Positions 48,137 to 51,624 of a stretch of DNA of 51,624 nucleotides are shown piece after piece. Under the pieces are notes generated by a model. It saw only the letters and a list, made by a program, of their open reading frames with translations, was not told the origin of the DNA and did no database searches. Within the stretch, counting starts at the first letter, position 1. Every line of letters starts with the position of its first letter. Source of the stretch: Bacteroidaceae bacterium (GTDB taxonomy: Bacteria > Bacteroidota > Bacteroidia > Bacteroidales > Bacteroidaceae); contig JAFYPU010000013.1 in the NCBI GenBank assembly GCA_017547385.1, positions 1 to 51,624 of the forward strand, read 5' to 3'. Position numbers and translations under genes: made by a program.

Positions 48137-48355
48137 CAAGACGGAGAAATTCCGTTTGCGACATATTGAAATAACGTAGAAGCGTTATGCTCCTCTTGTA
48201 ACTGAAAACCTGAGAAATTTTCAATACGAACAAGAATGGCATAGTGGTTCTCACGCGTATAGCGTGGGCTACTTCCCCCATTTGTTCGTATAGGGTTTTC
48301 TCAGGACCTTCAGTTTAGGATGGGCAACAGTCAGTCCCACGCTTTGTGCATCTAT
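48137..48355 (+). ncRNA. Candidate structured noncoding RNA or leader RNA
   Basis: Starting just after the promoter, the RNA can fold as three stem-loops. One: 48141-48145 with 48151-48155, extended by CAA/TTG. Two: ATAACG (48171-48176) with CGTTAT (48183-48188). Three, a long composite arm: CTGAA (48202-48206) with TTCAG (48309-48313), CCTGAGAAA (48209-48217) with TTTCTCAGG (48297-48305), ATACGAACAA (48224-48233) with TTGTTCGTAT (48282-48291), and CACGC (48252-48256) with GCGTG (48262-48266) at the tip. A fourth pairing, GATG (48319) with CATC (48349), is possible. No reading frame is supported. It could be an independent small RNA (compare with Rfam Bacteroidales-1 and 6S) or a cis-acting leader of the next genes. 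Confidence 0.65.
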
Positions 48356-48405
48356 AAAGTAATAACATAGTTCTTTGGGGATTGAGGAATGAAAAAGTTT
48401 AGGCA

Positions 48406-48624
48406 ATGAATAAATTCGCAAAAGTGTTAATCTCTGTAGGGATTGTGTTTTTCTTCTTTATTGTTTTTGGTGCAATTGTTGGATCAAGAAGTGATGCAGG
48501 GGAAAAGACTCCAGGTGTATTAGGCTTAATTATTTTTGGTGCGCTGATTGGGGCTTTAAGGGCTATTTGGAAGAAATCAAAGGATGAAGATGGTAACGAT
48601 AGCACTTCCGTACTTCAAAAATAG
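48406..48624 (+). CDS. Small membrane protein, function unknown
   Basis: A 72-residue protein with two hydrophobic segments, about 8-29 (LISVGIVFFFFIVFGAIVGS) and 38-55 (VLGLIIFGALIGALRAIW), then a charged tail KKSKDEDGNDSTS. I do not recognise a family. It is the first gene after the structured RNA and stands 11 bases before the J-protein gene, so the two are probably translated together. Confidence 0.65.
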   Translation: MNKFAKVLISVGIVFFFFIVFGAIVGSRSDAGEKTPGVLGLIIFGALIGALRAIWKKSKDEDGNDSTSVLQK

Positions 48625-48635
48625 ACTTTCATATA

Positions 48636-49115
48636 ATGTTTAAGGACTATTATCAGGTTTTAGGCATCTTGCCGTCTGCTACAAAGCAAGAAATAAAGGA
48701 AGCATATAGAAAGATGTCTTTACGATGGCATCCAGATAGAAATCCTGATGTTGATGTTACGGCAATGATGCAAGACATTAACGAGGCGTACAAGATATTG
48801 AACAATGATATTAGTCGGGCAAGATATGATAAGGAGTATCAAGAATTCATTCGACAAGGTGAATGTCGGCAGTCGAAGCATAACGAAAATAAGTCTGAAT
48901 CGTGGGATTATGAATATGAAGTTCATAATGAGGACTTGAAGCGAGACATCAACGAGGCAAGGACATACGCAAAAGACATTGTTGATGAGTTTCTCAAAAG
49001 CCTCAGAGAGACATCTAAGGTCGCTGTTAAAGGGGTTTGGGATGGTGCTTATGGCTATATCATTGGTGGTATTATTGCTACTGTTATATTCGCATTAATC
49101 AGAGCGTGTCACTAA
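48636..49115 (+). CDS. Membrane-anchored J-domain protein
   Basis: A 159-residue protein. Residues 4-66 are a J domain with the HPD motif at 32-34 (LRWHPDRNPD) and the helix IKEAYRKMS; it should stimulate an Hsp70/DnaK ATPase. A charged linker follows (70-135). Residues 139-157 (YGYIIGGIIATVIFALIRA) are one membrane helix at the C terminus, so the J domain would face the cytoplasm. Neither the Gly/Phe nor the zinc domain of true DnaJ is present. The client is unknown. Confidence 0.85.
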   Translation: MFKDYYQVLGILPSATKQEIKEAYRKMSLRWHPDRNPDVDVTAMMQDINEAYKILNNDISRARYDKEYQEFIRQGECRQSKHNENKSESWDYEYEVHNEDLKRDINEARTYAKDIVDEFLKSLRETSKVAVKGVWDGAYGYIIGGIIATVIFALIRACH

Positions 49116-49127
49116 AAAACAACAATT

Positions 49128-50069
49128 ATGAAAGCAAAATTATTAACAGGATTGGTCGTGTCTTCTTTGTTGTTCTTCTCATGCGGACAAAAGAAGGAGA
49201 TTTCTTATAACAAAGTTTCAAGCGTGGATAAAACATATAGTGTTGAGGTGCCCTCATACGCAGTAGAAGGAAAATGTATTGCAGATTTTATGAGTTTTGA
49301 GAATACAAATTCACATCTAATAATTACCATACAGCATATTGACGAAGGGAGTCTTGCAGAGTATATCCGTAACGAGGATGTTACAAACAACTCTTTTTCA
49401 TACAATCTTTTTCAATCATCAGACACCACATATTTCTATAAAATCACAAGGGGAAACAATATGTGGTCAGCTTATGACCTTTATATGCTCAAAAAGTTTG
49501 AAGGAAAGAATTATCTTATCAAAGTCAGTTCTGATGTCCTTGGCCAATCGGAAATGATAGATATGATAAATCACATTTACTCATCAATGAAACTAAAAGA
49601 TGCTGAGGATGAAGATGCTGCGGTCATTGCCGCAGAAGATGTGGATACGCCTCTTCTTGAAAAGACATATTCAACACAATTCTATTCTATCAAATATCCC
49701 AAGCAATGGCAGGTTCAAGAACATTTGGACGAGATGACTGAAGTTTACATTGGCTATCAGCCAGATAATTTTGGATTTACCATGGTCCGGTTTGAAACGG
49801 ATTATTCTCTTGCAGAAGTTAATGCTGAAGGAAATGAGAATGTCCGTCAAGCTGGATTTAGAATATTAGAGGAAAAACAGATGAAGGTTGACGGTGTGAA
49901 ATGCTATAGGGCAATTCAGGCGATAACGATTCAGGGACAAACGGTAAAACATATCTCTTATACTTTCAAGAAGGGCGATATACTTTACAATATCAAGTTT
50001 GGCAGCGTCGCAACAAAAGCACAGGAAACTCTTGCTTCTGAAATCGTAGGTTCGTTCCACTTTAAATAA
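49128..50069 (+). CDS. Lipoprotein with two related domains
   Basis: A 313-residue exported protein. LLFFSCGQ at about 14-21 is a lipobox with Cys19, so it is probably lipid-anchored. Two domains of similar size seem related: VSSVDKTYSVEVPSYAVE (31-48) with following strands, and LEKTYSTQFYSIKYPKQWQV (around 176-196), joined by an acidic linker LKDAEDEDAAVIAAEDVD. Their strand pattern is like PsbP/DUF-type folds, but I cannot name the family. It sits 12 bases after the J-protein gene. Confidence 0.75.
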   Translation: MKAKLLTGLVVSSLLFFSCGQKKEISYNKVSSVDKTYSVEVPSYAVEGKCIADFMSFENTNSHLIITIQHIDEGSLAEYIRNEDVTNNSFSYNLFQSSDTTYFYKITRGNNMWSAYDLYMLKKFEGKNYLIKVSSDVLGQSEMIDMINHIYSSMKLKDAEDEDAAVIAAEDVDTPLLEKTYSTQFYSIKYPKQWQVQEHLDEMTEVYIGYQPDNFGFTMVRFETDYSLAEVNAEGNENVRQAGFRILEEKQMKVDGVKCYRAIQAITIQGQTVKHISYTFKKGDILYNIKFGSVATKAQETLASEIVGSFHFK

Positions 50070-50078
50070 GTCATTAAT

Positions 50079-50531
50079 ATGAAAAGATACTTTATCTTCT
50101 TTATAGCATTGATACCAATGCTATATGTAAATGCTCAAGAAATAAAAACAAAATCAGCATATCAATATGACTATATTGTATGTATGGATAAGGGTGGCAG
50201 CGTTGCTGATGAACTTGCTTGTGGGGGAATTATATTGTTTGCAGAAGCGGGAGGGCAAGAATGTATTTCTATTACAATCGGCGACACGGAAGGATATACG
50301 GGTATAGTACATTCTAAAAAACAGGAATATATAAGTGCGAAAGAAAGGATGACGGTATATCTTGTTATCCAAGAGTTTAATGGGCGTAAAGTTCCTTTGC
50401 AAATATTTGAAGTGTATGATTTGACAAAATCCTCAAATGTGCCGGATTATTTTATGGTCTCGATTTGTAGCGTAACGACAGGGGAGGTTGTGCGGAGTCA
50501 AGCATTTCATAAAATTTCACGCGTAAGGTGA
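50079..50531 (+). CDS. Secreted hypothetical protein
   Basis: A 150-residue protein with a signal peptide (MKRYFIFFIALIPMLYVNAQ, cut about residue 20). The mature part is beta-rich with two cysteines close together (VCMDKGG, ELACGG) and another two later. I see no family motif. It is the last gene of the cassette, 9 bases after the lipoprotein gene. Confidence 0.65.
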   Translation: MKRYFIFFIALIPMLYVNAQEIKTKSAYQYDYIVCMDKGGSVADELACGGIILFAEAGGQECISITIGDTEGYTGIVHSKKQEYISAKERMTVYLVIQEFNGRKVPLQIFEVYDLTKSSNVPDYFMVSICSVTTGEVVRSQAFHKISRVR

Positions 50532-50632
50532 AACTACGAAAAAGAAAAGATTTTTGAAAAATTAATAGAGATTGCATAACATCCCGAAATGCAGTGGACT
50601 TTAGTTGTATGGAGAATATATACCCAACAACA

Positions 50633-50662
50633 GGCGCGACACCCTTCAATGGATGCCGCGCC
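50633..50662. terminator. GC-rich hairpin between convergent genes
   Basis: GGCGCG (50633-50638) pairs with CGCGCC (50657-50662) with further partial pairing inside. It lies between the cassette and the HU-like gene and may end both transcripts, though T runs are weak. Confidence 0.5.
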
Positions 50663-50683
50663 CGTTATCATTTACGCGAAAGC

Positions 50684-51079
50684 TTATGCACTTTCGGATT
50701 GTTCATCGCTCACCTTTTCGTAGGTGATGTTGTGTGTTACGGCCAGCCTTAGCTGTTTGTCGCAGATGCAGTGCACCACCGGACGTTTGATGTGCTTGGC
50801 AGTACACTTTTCGGCACTCTCTGCTCCGGTCGATTTGAGCGTTACTCTGAATGTGCCGATGTCATCAAGTTTTACACAGTAGCCCTCGTTGAGGTACTTC
50901 GGTAGCACTTCCTGGAGGTTGCTGAATACATTTAACACATCGCCCCTGGTGAGCGAACATCTACCGGCAATTTCATCAGCAATCAACTTTGTGCTGATGA
51001 TGCCTTGCTTAATGCCTTGCGGATAATAAGAAATAGATTTATCCACAGGACTCTTTCTAATTAAACTTTTAAATTTCAT
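50684..51079 (-). CDS. HU-related DNA-binding protein
   Basis: A 131-residue nucleoid-type protein of the HU/IHF-related group common in Bacteroidetes. I start at ATG 51079 (MKFKSLIRKSPVDK). The core IADEIAGRCSLTRGDVLNVFSNLQEVLPKYL and GYCVKLDDIGTFRVTLKS match HU; the DNA-binding arm and an extended C-terminal tail follow. It may bind and bend DNA. Such genes often sit near mobile or accessory DNA. Confidence 0.88.
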   Translation of the reverse strand: MKFKSLIRKSPVDKSISYYPQGIKQGIISTKLIADEIAGRCSLTRGDVLNVFSNLQEVLPKYLNEGYCVKLDDIGTFRVTLKSTGAESAEKCTAKHIKRPVVHCICDKQLRLAVTHNITYEKVSDEQSESA

Positions 51080-51198
51080 CTTTTTATATAAATTATAAAC
51101 TGCAAACAATGAAGTGGGGTGTTTCCGTCTTGCCGATAATGCAATATCTTTTTCCGGAAAAGCAAGCGTGGAAAGACCGTGCTTGATTGTTTACGGTG

Positions 51199-51229
51199 CA
51201 AAGTTACGGAGAGAACAAGGTTTTTCCAA
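51199..51229 (-). promoter_or_regulatory. Promoter of the HU-related gene
   Basis: On the minus strand TTG (51227-51229), 20 bases, then TAACTTTG (51199-51206), 120 bases before the start codon. Confidence 0.7.
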
Positions 51230-51423
51230 TAGCCTAAATAAATCCTTAATGTTGACATAAATGATTTATTTATTGCCACCTCTTTTGGATGGGTGTTTCT
51301 CTATGTTTGTGTTATGGGGTGGGGAGCCTAGAAACAGCGTGGTGAGTTGGGCGCGAAACGCCTCTTTTGATGCGTAAAAACAGATATGCATTCTTTTGGG
51401 TGATGAAACGCCCTTTCTTCGCA

Positions 51424-51464
51424 AGAGATAGTGCTTATCGTTGGCATAGATGAGCACTATCTCT
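51424..51464. repeat. 12 bp inverted repeat next to the window end
   Basis: AGAGATAGTGCT (51424-51435) and AGCACTATCTCT (51453-51464) are perfect inverted copies around 17 bases. It mirrors in position the palindrome at 186-220 near the left end. I see no gene from 51230 to the end. Confidence 0.7.
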
Positions 51465-51482
51465 GAAGACGTGATTTTAGGG

Positions 51483-51624
51483 CTTGAGGTGTACTGAAAA
51501 AAGTTGACAGTTTAAACTTTAAATACTATACCGGTTTACACTTCTTTTTTTTATGCCTATAGCAGTTGACACTTGGCAAAGATAATACTATCTGAGTTTA
51601 CACTCCAAATTCTTTGTATTTCTC
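51483..51624. repeat. Right copy of 142 bp terminal inverted repeat
   Basis: Reverse complement of 1-142 with one mismatch. Beyond the repeat the flanks differ completely, so the repeat ends exactly at 142 and 51483. The right flank has no similarity to the left. Confidence 0.85.

Noticed and set aside
1-51624. The whole window as one transposon bounded by inverted repeats
   Set aside because: It contains ribosomal, topoisomerase and other core genes and no transposase or integrase; an assembly break at a repeat explains the ends better.

Overview
The window looks like chromosomal DNA of a Bacteroidales bacterium, most likely Prevotellaceae. Several signs agree: promoters of the Bacteroidetes type (TTG or TTTG, about 20 bases, then TAnnTTTG), C-terminal sorting tails on secreted proteins, a DUF3467 gene, an HU-related DNA-binding protein, meso-diaminopimelate dehydrogenase, and the order rpsL-rpsG-fusA-rpsJ. 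The genus is an inference. Both ends carry the same 142 bp repeat in inverted orientation (141/142 identical), so the window probably stops where a multi-copy element, perhaps an insertion sequence end, broke the assembly.

Layout. 0.4-7.7 kb: a giant secreted M60 (enhancin-like) peptidase and a 58-residue small protein. 7.8-9.7 kb: DUF3467 and OmpA genes, divergent. 10.4-15.9 kb: acetyltransferase-like gene, parE, coaD and a C-terminal processing protease. 16.2 kb: tRNA-Gln. 16.6-23.4 kb, minus strand: ddh, then a probable operon read as surface protein, uvrA, ybaK, peptide transporter. 24.2-27.6 kb: a 1149-residue surface protein bracketed by blocks of dispersed repeats. 28.5-32.9 kb: sufC-sufD-sufS-ybjQ-like-rnhB, without sufB. 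32.8-41.0 kb, minus strand: alpha-2-macroglobulin-like protein, a flippase-like membrane protein and metY. 41.8-45.3 kb: rpsL-rpsG-fusA-rpsJ, which ends at a strong terminator rather than continuing into the S10 ribosomal protein genes. 45.4-47.6 kb: a basic 68-residue protein and umuDC. 47.6-50.5 kb: an accessory segment with repeats, iteron-like heptamers, a promoter, a strongly folded RNA and four small genes (membrane protein, membrane-anchored J-protein, lipoprotein, secreted protein). 50.7-51.1 kb: an HU-like protein.

The core genes cover topology (parE), repair and mutagenesis (uvrA, umuDC, rnhB), translation (rpsL, rpsG, fusA, rpsJ, tRNA-Gln, ybaK), Fe-S assembly (suf), sulfur amino acid synthesis (metY), CoA (coaD) and the cell wall (ddh). 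The two large surface proteins share a style: ricin-like and discoidin-like modules with a C-terminal sorting tail, fitting interaction with host or dietary glycans.

Three observations deserve most attention. (1) A structured RNA at about 48137-48352 with its own promoter leads into the four-gene cassette. (2) A family of foldback repeats carries the -7 promoter box, and in three places the box and its inverted partner differ together, as compensatory changes would. (3) sufB and the S10 genes are missing from their usual neighbourhoods, with repeats or a terminator at the breakpoints.
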